In this document: positions 1 through 8,526 of the stretch, one piece after another | How positions within the stretch are numbered: the first letter of the stretch is position 1 | Layout: every line of letters begins with the position of its first letter | Source: Actinomadura luteofluorescens | GTDB taxonomy: Bacteria > Actinomycetota > Actinomycetes > Streptosporangiales > Streptosporangiaceae | Assembly (NCBI RefSeq): GCF_013409365.1 | Contig: NZ_JACCBA010000001.1 | Span: 8,494,001 to 8,558,000, forward strand | Reading direction: 5' to 3' | Length of the DNA stretch: 64,000 nucleotides | Position numbers and translations under genes: made by a program | The notes under the pieces: generated by a model | The model's input: the letters and a program-made list of their open reading frames with translations, nothing else | What the model was told of the DNA's origin: nothing | The model's database searches: none

Positions 1-1650
1 TACGACCCGGTCACCGGCCGCTTCCTCAGCGCCGACCCCGTCACCGGCGGCGGCGACCCCCTCACCGCCAACGGATACTCCTACGCGGGCAACAACCCGG
101 TCGACTACGCCGACCCGAGCGGCCAGTATCGCGACGGCGGCTTCCGGCCAGGGCCCAGCAGCTACGGCAACGATGGACCCCGCGAACGCTGGGACAACGC
201 CAACCAGCACCGCAACTCCTTCAGAAGAGGAGGAGGGGGCGGCGTCTATCTCGCGCCACCGCGCGCACCGAGCGGCGGCGGCTGCTGGGTCGGCTGCAAC
301 GGCACGGCGAGTCCGAACCCGGTACCGGTCAAGAAGCCCTGCGGCTGGAGTTGCAAGGTCGGCAAGGTCGGCGGCTTCCTGAAGAAACACCAGGCCACCA
401 TCGCCGGAATCGCAGCAGGCGGCCTATGCACCGCCATCAGCGGCGGCAGCGCAGTAGTCGGCTGCGCCGCCATCGGCGGATGGGTCTACGGCGTGGTCTC
501 CTACCACCAGAACACCCCAACCGACCAACAAACCCTGCTAGGCGGCTTCAAAGCGGGCCTGACCGGCGCAGCGATAGACGCAGGCCTCGCGGTAAGCGGC
601 CTGCTGGCGGCCAAGGCCGCGGCACCCGTCCTCCGAAGAGTCGCCCCGAAGATCGTCCAGAAGGTAGTTGGTAGGGCGAAGGGCGGCGCCCCAGGCCACG
701 CCGGCAGCGCGGCGAAGACAGTACCGGCCGCCGCAAAGAAGGCCGGAAAAGCAGCAGCCGATGCTCCCGTCGCAGGCGGCGGAGGAGGGGGCTGTCTCCG
801 GCGCAACAGCTTCGTAGCAGGAACTTCCGTCCTCATGGCCGACGGATCCGCCAAGCTGATCGACAAGGTTAAAGTTGGAGATAAGGTACTGGCCACCGAC
901 CTGACCAGTGGCAGGAGGTCGGCGCAAACGGTGCAGGCGACGATTGCCGGTACCGGAATGAAGCGTTTGGTCCAGATCACTGTCGATACCGATGGAAACC
1001 GTGGCGATCAGACTGCGGAACTGATCGCCACCGACGGCCACCCTCTTTGGGTGCCCACCGCCGACAAATGGATCGATGCTGGCAAACTCCGGCCGGGAAT
1101 GTCACTCCGCACCCCTGCTGCCACACGCGCCCAGATTATCGCCGTCAAGCCTCATGTTGCATATCAACGAGTACATAATCTTACGGTCGAGATCGACCAT
1201 ACCTACTACGTTCTAGCTGGAAAGCTACCCCTCCTCGTCCACAACTGCGGCCCCGACAGTCCCATCGATCTCGGGGAACACGTACGTAATGACGTCCGCA
1301 ACAGCGCGCCAAATTCGAATCAAAGTGCCGCGGTGGCGCGCGATGGTTATACTGGCGAGACCGCGTATGGAGAGAGCGGTAGCGGGGTTCCGGAGAACGT
1401 CAATCATCTCCTGCTTCCACGTCTGCAGGAGGCTCTAGGGCTAGTGGGAACGCGTGAGGCTCCTGAGGCTGGTTGGGGACCTGGCGTGTGTGCGGAATTT
1501 CATGCGTGCAATGCCGTTTTGAATGAGAATCCGGGGACGCGTTTGGAGGACCTCGAATACTTCACGGTGAACAAAGTGGATCTTACTCCGAAGCCATCGT
1601 GTGGGTGGTGCCAGATGCTTCTGGCGGATGCGCGTGAGGCAACCAACTGA
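1..1650 (+). CDS. Rhs-family polymorphic toxin, C-terminal part (HINT + deaminase), 5' end outside window
   Basis: Frame 1 is open from the first base to the TGA at 1648-1650, giving 549 visible residues and no start. It opens with the Rhs core signature YDPVTGRFLSADPV (residues 1-14). A hydrophobic glycine/alanine-rich stretch follows at about residues 130-168. A HINT (intein-like self-processing) domain runs from Cys265 to the HNC ending at Cys416. The last 130 residues carry CAE (Cys497-Glu499) and SCGWC (Cys534, Cys537), the zinc and catalytic motif pattern of YwqJ-like nucleic-acid deaminase toxins. I infer that the HINT domain releases a deaminase into competitor cells. The next gene overlaps the stop by one base and encodes a SUKH-3-type immunity protein, which supports this reading. 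The exact deaminase subfamily is my judgement from the motifs. Confidence 0.85.
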   Translation, partial: YDPVTGRFLSADPVTGGGDPLTANGYSYAGNNPVDYADPSGQYRDGGFRPGPSSYGNDGPRERWDNANQHRNSFRRGGGGGVYLAPPRAPSGGGCWVGCNGTASPNPVPVKKPCGWSCKVGKVGGFLKKHQATIAGIAAGGLCTAISGGSAVVGCAAIGGWVYGVVSYHQNTPTDQQTLLGGFKAGLTGAAIDAGLAVSGLLAAKAAAPVLRRVAPKIVQKVVGRAKGGAPGHAGSAAKTVPAAAKKAGKAAADAPVAGGGGGGCLRRNSFVAGTSVLMADGSAKLIDKVKVGDKVLATDLTSGRRSAQTVQATIAGTGMKRLVQITVDTDGNRGDQTAELIATDGHPLWVPTADKWIDAGKLRPGMSLRTPAATRAQIIAVKPHVAYQRVHNLTVEIDHTYYVLAGKLPLLVHNCGPDSPIDLGEHVRNDVRNSAPNSNQSAAVARDGYTGETAYGESGSGVPENVNHLLLPRLQEALGLVGTREAPEAGWGPGVCAEFHACNAVLNENPGTRLEDLEYFTVNKVDLTPKPSCGWCQMLLADAREATN

Positions 1651-2108
1651 TGGAGGATAAAGTCAGCGAAGAGCAGTTGAAAATGCTCCTGGGAGCGTCT
1701 GGCTGGTTTCTCGGCAGAAAAGTGGAGGTTGCTCCAGCCGTAGAGGCTTGGAATGAAATTGGATGCCCTCCTTCGAGGGCCGCCCTGGAATTTGTATCCG
1801 AGTTTGATGGGCTGTCCCTTCGGTATCCGCGTAGAATTGCGGCGCAGGGGTTTCATGATCTACTACTCAACGCAACGGCGGCTGCGCATGCAGTTCATAG
1901 GGACCGAGTGCGCGAGTACGAGCAGCGAACGGGGCTGTCGTTGTGTCCCGTAGGGATTGCGGCATCCAATCACTGGTTCTTGTTGATGTCCCCGTCAGGG
2001 TCAGTTTTCGGTGGAATGGATCAGTTTTTGTCTCTCTGTGGAGAAAGTGGACGCGAAGCGATTTGGAACATTTGCCAGCATCTTGCGCCTATTAAATTTA
2101 TCGAATAA
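1650..2108 (+). CDS. SUKH-3-type immunity protein for the upstream deaminase toxin
   Basis: A 152-residue protein that starts in the TGATG overlap with the toxin gene, so the two are translationally coupled. It matches the SUKH-3 (SMI1/KNR4 superfamily) layout: a GWFLGRKV motif near residue 17, a PPSRAALEFVSEFDGL segment near residue 40, PVG near residue 99 and FGGMDQFLSLCG near residue 120. SUKH proteins are cytoplasmic antitoxins of polymorphic toxin systems that bind and neutralise the cognate C-terminal toxin domain. Codon use is lower in GC than in the catabolic operons, as is usual for horizontally moving toxin-immunity cassettes. The family call rests on motif recognition. Confidence 0.8.
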   Translation: MEDKVSEEQLKMLLGASGWFLGRKVEVAPAVEAWNEIGCPPSRAALEFVSEFDGLSLRYPRRIAAQGFHDLLLNATAAAHAVHRDRVREYEQRTGLSLCPVGIAASNHWFLLMSPSGSVFGGMDQFLSLCGESGREAIWNICQHLAPIKFIE

Positions 2109-2478
2109 GTGGACAGGCCCCCTGTGTGGCGAGGTGGTCAGCCTCGCCGTCGCGGTCAGCGCCTGGGGCTGGAGGTGGACCGGCGGTCAGGAAGGCCAGG
2201 TGGGCGTGGGCGACCATGGCCAAGGTGATGTGCCGGTACCAGGCGGCGGTGTGCTGGCGGACCTGGTAGTGGTCCAGGCCGACCTCGTTCTTGGACGCTT
2301 GGAAGCATTCCTCGACGCTCCAGCGGGATCCGGCCACCCGCACCAGTTCGGGCAGGCCTTCTACCGGTTGGCTGCGCACCGGTAGAAGGCCAGGTCGGTG
2401 GGGTCGCTAATCGACCGGCGGGCCAGCACCCACTGGTGTTCGCCCTGGCGTTCGCCCAGGCGTACCAGCGGCGGCCCT
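2098..2478 (-). pseudogene. IS701-family transposase, C-terminal fragment, frameshifted
   Basis: The minus strand encodes the typical C-terminal part of IS701-type DDE transposases (SRWSVEECFQASKNEVGLD and the segment after it). The preceding part, with VLARRSISDPTDLAFYRC, lies in another frame that hits a stop near 2385. Only about 120 codons of a roughly 400-codon gene are left. Its 5' side is cut by the IS5-family element beginning at 2481, and its 3' end touches the immunity gene. Confidence 0.75.
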
Positions 2479-2480
2479 TA

Positions 2481-3374
2481 GAGGCCGTAACAGAATCAGC
2501 GGACGAGGCGTCGCCAGCAGAGGATGGCTGCGGCCAGGGTCATGAATGCCTCGTGGATGTCGTCGCGGATTTCCCAGCGGATGCGTAAGCGGCGGAACCA
2601 GTGCAGCAGGGCGATGGTGCGCTCGACGACGTAGCGGTGGACGCCCAGTCCGGACCCGTGCGGGGTGCCGCGGCGGGCGATGACCGGTTTGATGCCCTTG
2701 GCCCACACCAGCCGGCGGTACTTGTCGTGGTCGTAGCCGCGGTCGGCCAGCAGCCGCCCAGGTCTTCGGCGGGGACGGCCGACCCGGCCCCCGGACGGGC
2801 GGCACCTTGTCCAGCAGCGGCATCAGCTGGGTGACGTCGCCCGCGGTTGCTGCCGGTCAACGACAGGGCGAGCGGGGTGCCGTGCCCGTCGGTCAGCACG
2901 TGGTGCTTGGAGCCCGGCCGGCCGCGGTCGCCCGGGCTCGGCCCGGTTTTGGGCCGCCCTTCAAAGCCCGGACATGCGAGCTGTCGATCACCGCCCTGGA
3001 CCAATCCAGCTGCCCGGCGGCATGCAGCTCCTCCAGCAGAAGACGGTGCAGCCGCTCCCACACGCCCGCCTGATGCCACTCGGCCAGCCGCCGCCAGCAC
3101 GTCATCCCCGACCCGAACCCCAGCTCCTGGGGCAGGAACTCCCACCGGATCCCGGTGTGGAGGACGAACAGGATCCCGCACAGCACCTTGCGGTCGCCCA
3201 GCCGTTTGCGGCCGGCATGGCGCTTGCGGCGTTCCACCTTCGGCAGCAGCGGCTCAACCCGCTCCCACAGGCTGTCGGCCACAATCCATGGAGGTTGCTC
3301 ACCCTTACGCACCCGCCCACACCACACCCGACACCACGCGATGTCACTTCACATACACATTTTGTTATGACCTC
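2481..3374 (-). mobile_element. IS5-family insertion sequence (about 894 bp) with TTA target duplication
   Basis: The left end (GAGGCCGTAACAGAATC, from 2481) and the right end (reverse complement GAGGTCATAACAAAATG, ending at 3374) form imperfect terminal inverted repeats. The trinucleotide TTA flanks both ends (2478-2480 and 3375-3377), as expected for IS5-group elements that duplicate a 3-bp TNA target. The element cuts the IS701 remnant on its left. Its transposase is broken by frameshifts, so it is probably immobile. A related 5' fragment occurs at 42840-43052. Confidence 0.75.
2493..3327 (-). pseudogene. IS5-family transposase, multiply frameshifted
   Basis: Reading leftward from the start at 3327, the first frame gives a normal N-terminus (WERVEPLLPKVERRK, then VLCGILFVLHTGIRWEFLP) and the first catalytic region (DSSHVRALKGGPKPG). 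Translation must then move to a second frame for GRPGSKHHVLTDGHGTPLAL, to a third for MPLLDKVPPVRG, and to a last for KGIKPVIARRGTPHGSG and VVERTIALLHWFRRLRIRWE. All conserved blocks are present in order, so this is a full-length transposase inactivated by about three small indels. Confidence 0.75.
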
Positions 3375-3377
3375 TTA

Positions 3378-3654
3378 CTGCTTGAGAAGCTCGTTGGCTC
3401 GCTCGGGGTCTGGGTTCTCAGCCCGGATCGCTTCCGCTGTTTTCGCTTGATCGAGTAGTACCCACGGCATTGCCGCTGACCCTACGACTGTCCGAGCCGC
3501 TCGACTGGCCTGGCTGGGCTGATGTGGAGACATGTCCGCGCTCGCTGTACCAGGAAGACGGTTGACCTGGAGTCGAGGAGGGCCCGCAGTGGGGTTGATC
3601 AAGCCGAGCGAACCGGTACCGAACGGTGAACGCGCGGAGCGCCGGCCCCGACTG
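3378..3654. other. No recognisable gene between two transposase remnants
   Basis: Short open frames exist on both strands here, but none shows a domain, a start with a ribosome site, or consistent codon bias. A minus-strand stretch near 3380-3480 (ALLDQAKTAEAI-like region) may be the tail of an old gene. I cannot assign it. Confidence 0.4.
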
Positions 3655-3952
3655 CGCCTGGGTTGGCGCCGGCGCCATTCGTTGATGGCGGTGATCTCGA
3701 GGACGGCCTGGTAGCGGATGGAGAAGGTGGGCACGGATTGCCCGGGACGAGCAGGCCTAGTCGCTCCGGACCAGGTCCGGGCGGGTCCGGGGGCGACCGC
3801 GCCCTGGCCGGGCGACGTGGATACCGGCCATCACCGCCTCGAACTGCGGGGCGTCTCCGCGCTGCCCGGCCGTCACCACCAGCGACAACGGTTTCTGGCC
3901 CTGCTCGCAGGCCAGATGCACCTCGGTCGACAGCCCGCCGCGCGAACGTCCT
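3655..3952 (-). pseudogene. Second IS5-type transposase remnant (internal and C-terminal scraps)
   Basis: From about 3952 leftward the minus strand reads LGRSRGGLSTEVHLACEQGQ and then VVTAGQRGDAPQFEAVMAGI, the DDE core of an IS5-type transposase. It continues with GRPRTRPD and, after an in-frame stop, SSRAIRAHL. A separate frame ends in RYQAVLEITAINEW, which resembles the usual C-terminus of such enzymes. The middle is deleted. The IS5-family element at 3954-4903 sits directly against the GRSRGG codons. Confidence 0.65.
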
Positions 3953-3953
3953 A

Positions 3954-4903
3954 GGCCGTGTCCGGTAGATCTTGGTGTTTGGCTGAGGTCGATCTTTGGG
4001 TGTGGGTTGATGCTGTGTCATGGTGCGACGGCATGAGTTGACCGATGCGGCGTGGCGGCGGATCGAGCCGCTTTTGCCCGCGCAGCCCGCTCGGGGCGGG
4101 CGGTGGGCCGATCACCGCACGGTGTTGAACGGGATCTTGTGGAAGCTGGCCACCGGTGCTCCGTGGCGGGACCTGCCGGAGCGGTACGGCAACTGGAAGA
4201 CCGTCTATGAGCGGTACCGGCGGTGGGCCGCCGACGGCACCTTCGATGCGATCTTGACCCACGTGCAGGTCCACGACGACTCGGTCGGGCGGATCGACTG
4301 GACCGTCAGCTTCGACTCCACCATCGTGCGCGCCCATCAGCACGCCGCTGGAGCCCGCAAAAAGGGGAACCGGGCGGGACGAACCCGACATCGAGGAGCA
4401 GTCAGGCGCTCGGGCGGTCCCGGGGCGGGTTGACCACCAAGGTCCACCTGGCCGTCGACGGGCGCGGAATGCCGCTGTCGATCGTGGTCACCGCCGGCAA
4501 CGTCAACGACTGCACCGCCTTCCCCGACGTCCTCGCCGGGATCTGGGTGCCGCGACCTGCGTGGGGGCGGCCGCGGTGCCGGCCGGACCGGGTGATCGCC
4601 GACAAGGCCTACAGTTCGGCGGCGATCCGCCGGACCCAGCGCCAGCGGGGCATCGCCGCCACCATTCCCGAACGCGTCGACCAGCAGGCCGGGCGCGTAC
4701 GCCGCGGCCCACGAGGCGGGCGGCCGCCAAGGTTCGACCCAGCCCTCTACAAGCGCCGCAACGTGGTCGAACGCTGCATCGGCCGCCTCAAGCAATGGCG
4801 CGGCATCGCCACCCGGTTCGACGAACTCGCCCGCAACTACCGCGCAGCGATCGTCCTGGTCACAGCCCTGCTCTGGATCAACACATGATCCACCGGACAC
4901 GCC
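3954..4903 (+). mobile_element. IS5-family insertion sequence with CTA target duplication, apparently intact
   Basis: The left end GGCCGTGTCCGGTAGATC and the right end, whose reverse complement is GGGCGTGTCCGGTGGATC, form near-perfect inverted repeats. CTA flanks both ends (3951-3953 and 4904-4906), fitting the TNA target rule of the family. The element holds one transposase made from two overlapping frames. It has inserted next to a related transposase fragment on the left. On the right, the flanking CTA supplies the stop codon (TAG on the minus strand) of the 189-residue gene. Confidence 0.8.
4020..4888 (+). CDS. IS5-family transposase, two frames joined by -1 frameshifting
   Basis: The first frame starts with ATG at 4020 (RRHELTDAAWRRIEPLLP) and includes the first catalytic Asp region (FDSTIVRAHQHAAGARKKG). 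The second frame, -1 relative to it, supplies LGRSRGGLTTKVHLAVDGRG, VVTAGNVND, the DKAYSSAAIR segment and the C-terminal RRNVVERCIGRLKQW. The frames meet at CAAAAAGGGG (4358-4367), a normal slippery site for -1 frameshifting. I therefore read this as programmed expression, not a mutation. The product is a DDE transposase acting on its own inverted repeats. Confidence 0.8.
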
Positions 4904-5473
4904 CTAGCGGTGAAGGCCGGTCGGGTCTTCTGCGGTGTTTCTGATGGGAGGCATGGTGCTCGGGTCTGGTTGTGCGGCGCGCAGTCCGATGCCGGCTTGG
5001 TCGCGTGTCTGGAGCAGGGTTTCGGGGTCGCCGTCTCCGGGCCAGCAGACGATCAGGAATTCCTCGACGATCTCGCTGACCTCGGTGACTGTTTCGATGC
5101 CGTGGCCGGCGTCTCGTCCTCGGGCGTGGACGCGCACGCGGTAAGGACCGGGGCCGGCGGTGGCCAGGTTCCCCAAGGGCGGCCCGTCAGCAACGCCGTT
5201 GATGCTGAATCTGCCGCTGGGCGAGTAGAACCTAACTTCGACGGCTTCATCCCACTCGCCCGACGGCGCGGGAGGAGGTTCCTGGGTGGCCTGAACCGTC
5301 AGGCGGACGAGGCCTTCAAGTATGCCGGTGCACACGCAGGCCGCTCCGTCGCCCAGGACTCCGACCAGTCCGTTGCGTCCGCCGGAGTACAGCAGCGCCG
5401 CCTGTGTTGCGGTGTCGACCAGGTAGAACTGGCCGTCACTGACTTTGAGAGCCACGGTCCTTGATTCGGCCAC
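4904..5473 (-). CDS. Hypothetical actinobacterial protein, 189 aa
   Basis: An ATG at 5473 opens a 189-residue frame with good actinomycete codon use. The protein is soluble and beta-rich, with no signal peptide or membrane segment. Recognisable features are the N-terminal block RTVALKVSDGQFYLVDT and, near residue 135, ARGRDAGHGIETVTE followed by EEFLIVCWPG. I do not recognise a family with a known function. The stop codon TAG lies exactly in the CTA target duplication of the neighbouring IS, so the natural C-terminus may have been altered by the insertion. Confidence 0.65.
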   Translation of the reverse strand: MAESRTVALKVSDGQFYLVDTATQAALLYSGGRNGLVGVLGDGAACVCTGILEGLVRLTVQATQEPPPAPSGEWDEAVEVRFYSPSGRFSINGVADGPPLGNLATAGPGPYRVRVHARGRDAGHGIETVTEVSEIVEEFLIVCWPGDGDPETLLQTRDQAGIGLRAAQPDPSTMPPIRNTAEDPTGLHR

Positions 5474-5516
5474 GCCAGGAGCCTCCCGGATTACTGTTCG
5501 GCTGGGGGTACTGCGA

Positions 5517-6818
5517 TCACGGAACGATCTTCACCCAGAATGGGTCTTCGTCGATCACCCGGTTCTCGAGGTACCACTGCTTACGGTACGCACCTTCTGC
5601 ACGGTTGTCGCTTCGGTCGATCAGCTCCCAGTGGAAGTCTCCCTTGCCTTCCAGCGCAGCGCCCTGGTAGGTGGCGGCGAAGGGGTATTCATCGCAGTCC
5701 ATGCCGGTCGGCCGCGGGCTCGGCGCGGCCGCGCAGGCGGCTGTGCGGTTCTTTTCGGCAAGTGTTTCGTCGACGAGGCGGGTGAGCGGCTTGTCGGTCG
5801 CTGCGCCGGTGTAGCGGCCCCAGTGGTTGAGGGTGGCCGCTTGGGCGCGTTCGATGTGGGCGGCGGTTTTGGTCGCCGTGCCGGTGGTCTTGGACAGGGT
5901 GTAGGTGGGGGCCAGGTCGGGGAAGACGCAGCCTCCCGCATCGTTGGGCGTGTCAGGGTCTGGGCTGGGCGGCCGCTTGTCGCACCGGACCAATTCAGAC
6001 TCGTGTGATTCCTCAAGGGGATTGGGTTCGTCCACGTTGACGTGCCGGATGCTGATCGTGGTCCTCATGTAGTGCGCCAGCGCAGCCGTCGGGTCGCTGC
6101 TGGCGGGTGGTGAGGAGTGGAACTGCGCGAAGCCGTCCAGCGGCACGGCCGGCGCCAGGTCTTTCACGGCACCAGTTGATACGTAGTCCAGTGTGCAGCC
6201 GGAGCCGAAGCATTTCACGTCGGCCCCGATCTTGATTCCGGACAGGGCGCGTCCGGTCGCTGCCACCATCTTGACCTTGACGGTGCGGTTGAAGTTCGGG
6301 GCCTTCCACCCGAGTTTGTCCACACTGTCCACCATGATCGTGGCGGTCCCTACGAGCTTGGGAACCTCCGGCGGCTTGGGCTTGGTCCACAGCTCGTAGA
6401 GGATCGCGCCCCGCTGACAGTCGATGCCCCGCTCGACGATCTTGGAGCCGATGGCCTGGCCGCACCCCGCAGGGAGCGGGTCGTCGCCGGTGTCGGGGTC
6501 GAGGCCGATATCGGCGTTGGTTGACATGGTGACGAAGTCGGCGCAGCTGATGAGAGAGTCGGAGCTCTTGCTGCGGCCGGCGGCAGCGGCGCGCTGTTTG
6601 ACCGTGGCGCAGCTGCGCGACTCATCAGGCTGGGGCTGCTCACGCCAATGCCGCTGCACGCCTTCGGCGGGGGCGGTGGACAGGCGCGGCGGCGAAGGGG
6701 CGACCGATGGGGGCTTCGGCGGTGAAGCGGATGCGCCGGTGCCCATGGAAAGGACTGTGCTGAGCGCGGCTGCTCCTGCGAGCGTTACTCGCAAGAAACC
6801 GACGGACCTGGGTTTCAT
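5517..6818 (-). CDS. Secreted protein with C-terminal NucA/NucB-type deoxyribonuclease domain
   Basis: 433 residues starting with ATG at 6818, preceded by AGGAGCAGG at good spacing. A much longer upstream frame is out-of-frame shadow over the next gene. An N-terminal signal peptide (KPRSVG, a hydrophobic core, ASA around residue 30) predicts export. The long middle has several cysteines (CADF, CQRG, CFGSGC) and no domain I recognise. The last 62 residues (from about 372) carry GMDCDEYPFAATYQGA and end in ENRVIDEDPFWVKI, the conserved core of NucA/NucB nucleases, including the Asp-Glu-Tyr-Pro motif. Likely role: extracellular DNA degradation. An I36-type inhibitor gene lies 46 bp upstream on the same strand. 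Alternative: the exported effector of a toxin system. Confidence 0.75.
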   Translation of the reverse strand: MKPRSVGFLRVTLAGAAALSTVLSMGTGASASPPKPPSVAPSPPRLSTAPAEGVQRHWREQPQPDESRSCATVKQRAAAAGRSKSSDSLISCADFVTMSTNADIGLDPDTGDDPLPAGCGQAIGSKIVERGIDCQRGAILYELWTKPKPPEVPKLVGTATIMVDSVDKLGWKAPNFNRTVKVKMVAATGRALSGIKIGADVKCFGSGCTLDYVSTGAVKDLAPAVPLDGFAQFHSSPPASSDPTAALAHYMRTTISIRHVNVDEPNPLEESHESELVRCDKRPPSPDPDTPNDAGGCVFPDLAPTYTLSKTTGTATKTAAHIERAQAATLNHWGRYTGAATDKPLTRLVDETLAEKNRTAACAAAPSPRPTGMDCDEYPFAATYQGAALEGKGDFHWELIDRSDNRAEGAYRKQWYLENRVIDEDPFWVKIVP

Positions 6819-6864
6819 GACCTGCTCCTGTGGGGGGTGCCTGGGGGCTGCGGGGTGCAGGTTC

Positions 6865-7374
6865 TTAGGGGCAGTAGGTGAGGAACGAGTCGGCCTTGTT
6901 GTAGGGGGCCGAGCCGACGTTGGCGGAAGCGGTGCTGGGGTTCTCGGTCCACAGCAGGGCGCGGGGGGAGACGTCCTCGTCGTAGACCTTGACGGTGTTC
7001 GACGTGGCGTTGGTCCAGGACGAGGTCTTGTTGCCGAAGCCGTAGTCGGTGAGGTACTGCCAGCCTCCGCAGTCGCGGAAGGTGAGCTTGCGTCCGGTGA
7101 AGTCCGGTCCGTCGTAGAAGCAGTAGGCACCGGTCGCGCACGGGTCGACGGCGGCCCCGGTCCCGGCGGGGATGGTCAGAGTCACCCTCCCGCCCTTGTA
7201 GGAGATCTCGTTCGGGCTGGTCTGAACCCCGCCGGGGTACTGGCGCAGTTGCGTGTTGATCTGCTCCTGAGCGGTGGAACCGTCCGCGGATGCGGCGCCG
7301 GCATTACAGGCGACTACAGCGCCGACCGCAACAGTGATCACGAGGGCACGGGCGGGCGTCCAGGGGAGGACCAT
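6865..7374 (-). CDS. Secreted peptidase inhibitor family I36 / crystallin-fold-like protein
   Basis: I place the start at ATG 7374 because AAGGAG lies 5 bases upstream. A longer frame from 7413 lacks such a site. The 169-residue product has a signal peptide (residues 1 to about 31, ending ASADG). Its later part has the I36/SMPI-like pattern: CATGAYCFYDGPDFTG, FRDCGGWQYLTDYG, then NKTSSWTN and a terminal YCP. The family includes Streptomyces metalloproteinase inhibitors. Many actinomycete members are uncharacterised secreted Cys-rich proteins. It is probably co-transcribed with the NucB-like gene 46 bp downstream. Confidence 0.7.
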   Translation of the reverse strand: MVLPWTPARALVITVAVGAVVACNAGAASADGSTAQEQINTQLRQYPGGVQTSPNEISYKGGRVTLTIPAGTGAAVDPCATGAYCFYDGPDFTGRKLTFRDCGGWQYLTDYGFGNKTSSWTNATSNTVKVYDEDVSPRALLWTENPSTASANVGSAPYNKADSFLTYCP

Positions 7375-8030
7375 GTGTCTCCTTGCCGTGAGAGTGAGCA
7401 TCGCGTCCGCCATCGAACACAGTGACGAACCCGGGTGGCAGGAAGGACGCTACGGGGACCCCGTTTTCATGATCAATGTTGTGTCCGGTAAAGGATCTTT
7501 TAATAGATCCATGTCAACCTGTCGGATCGCTAGTCAGGAGCAGCGAGACCGCCTTTTGGACACCCGCTGAACCGGGACCTGGAGGGGCGAAAAGATCTTC
7601 GTGAGAGCGCACCTGGGACGTATGAACTGGCTGTTGCCGTCGAGCCAGCCGTTCGGCCTCTTCGGCGCAGAGCATGTTCGGAGAGGGGGCTGAAGAAGGG
7701 GCGAGGCCCTCCATCCGTGTGAACCTGCAGCTCGATGGCGTCCTCGGGGGAGTAGCTGGAGGTGGGGCTGAAGCCGCTGCGGTTGGCGAGGTCGGCCACC
7801 TCGTGGCCGTGGCGCTCGCTCCAGTCCACGCCTGCCCACCAGCGCGGTTTGGGTGCCGGGAGCCCCTGTCTGATCGGGGGGCTGGGCCGCCGTTCTCGCG
7901 GGAGGGCCGTCTGCCTGGGTTTGCAAAAGGCGTGCCCGGCCTGGTCGGCGGCCGAGCCGCCATAAGTGGACCATATATGGTCCGCAGGGTACCGAATCCC
8001 GCCGCCGGCCGAGAAGATGGGAAGTCGTTG
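7375..8030. other. Intergenic region between divergent genes
   Basis: The region holds the promoters of the minus-strand I36/nuclease pair and the plus-strand XRE gene. A perfect 6-bp inverted repeat, GGATCT-TTTAAT-AGATCC (7493-7510), lies about 120 bp upstream of the I36 start and could be an operator or hairpin. The rest shows only overlapping non-coding frames. One minus frame near 7850 contains AGVDWSERH, faintly like an IS110 start, but nothing follows that supports it. Confidence 0.45.
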
Positions 8031-8384
8031 ATGCATGAAACATGGGACGGGGAGGACTTGAGGAAAGACGCGGTCCCTAACACCTTCCTGGTCTCAGGAA
8101 TTTGGCCGGACGGGGAACTTTCGATCGACGCGCCGCTCGCGGCGCACTACGGCCGGCACGTCGCCCAGACCCTCAAGCGACTGAAGAACGAACGCGGGCT
8201 CGGCCAGCGCGGACTGGCCGAGCTGTCGGGCGTCCATCACAACACCGTCGGCCGTGTCCTGCGCGGCGAGGTCTATCCGGATCTGGCGACGTTGGCCCGC
8301 CTGGAGCAGGCTCTGGACGTCAGCCTCTACCCGACCGGTCTGCATCGCCGGATCCACCGGCCTCGAACTTCAGGCTCGGGCTGA
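8031..8384 (+). CDS. XRE-family helix-turn-helix regulator, 117 aa
   Basis: ATG at 8031 follows GGGAAG (8019-8024). A longer frame extends upstream but has no better start. Residues 44-98 form a cro/C1-type HTH: LKNERGLGQRGLAELSGVHH, then TVGRVLRGEVYPDLATLARL. The N-terminal 40 residues (SGIWPDGELSIDAPLAAHYG) are not a known domain. It probably represses its own promoter or a neighbour. It stands alone, with broken genes downstream, so the target is unknown. Confidence 0.75.
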   Translation: MHETWDGEDLRKDAVPNTFLVSGIWPDGELSIDAPLAAHYGRHVAQTLKRLKNERGLGQRGLAELSGVHHNTVGRVLRGEVYPDLATLARLEQALDVSLYPTGLHRRIHRPRTSGSG

Positions 8385-8526
8385 CAGGACGGTTCCCGGG
8401 TGCTCGCGCTGGCGGCGTTGTCCTTCGACGTCCGCCGCCGCTTGCAGGTAGCAGCACTCCGGACCGGGGGGCGGGCACGGAGTCCTCTTCGCTGGTGAGG
8501 CGCAACGCTGCGCGAGAGCGGGCCGG

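Noticed and set aside
6819..7130. N-terminal extension of the NucB-like protein to 7130
   Set aside because: The extension overlaps the I36 gene out of frame and is Pro/Thr/Arg-rich. ATG 6818 has a good ribosome site and starts a signal peptide.
7530..8036. Possible IS110-type transposase start (AGVDWSERH) on the minus strand
   Set aside because: Only one short match; the residues after it do not follow the family and no other block is found.
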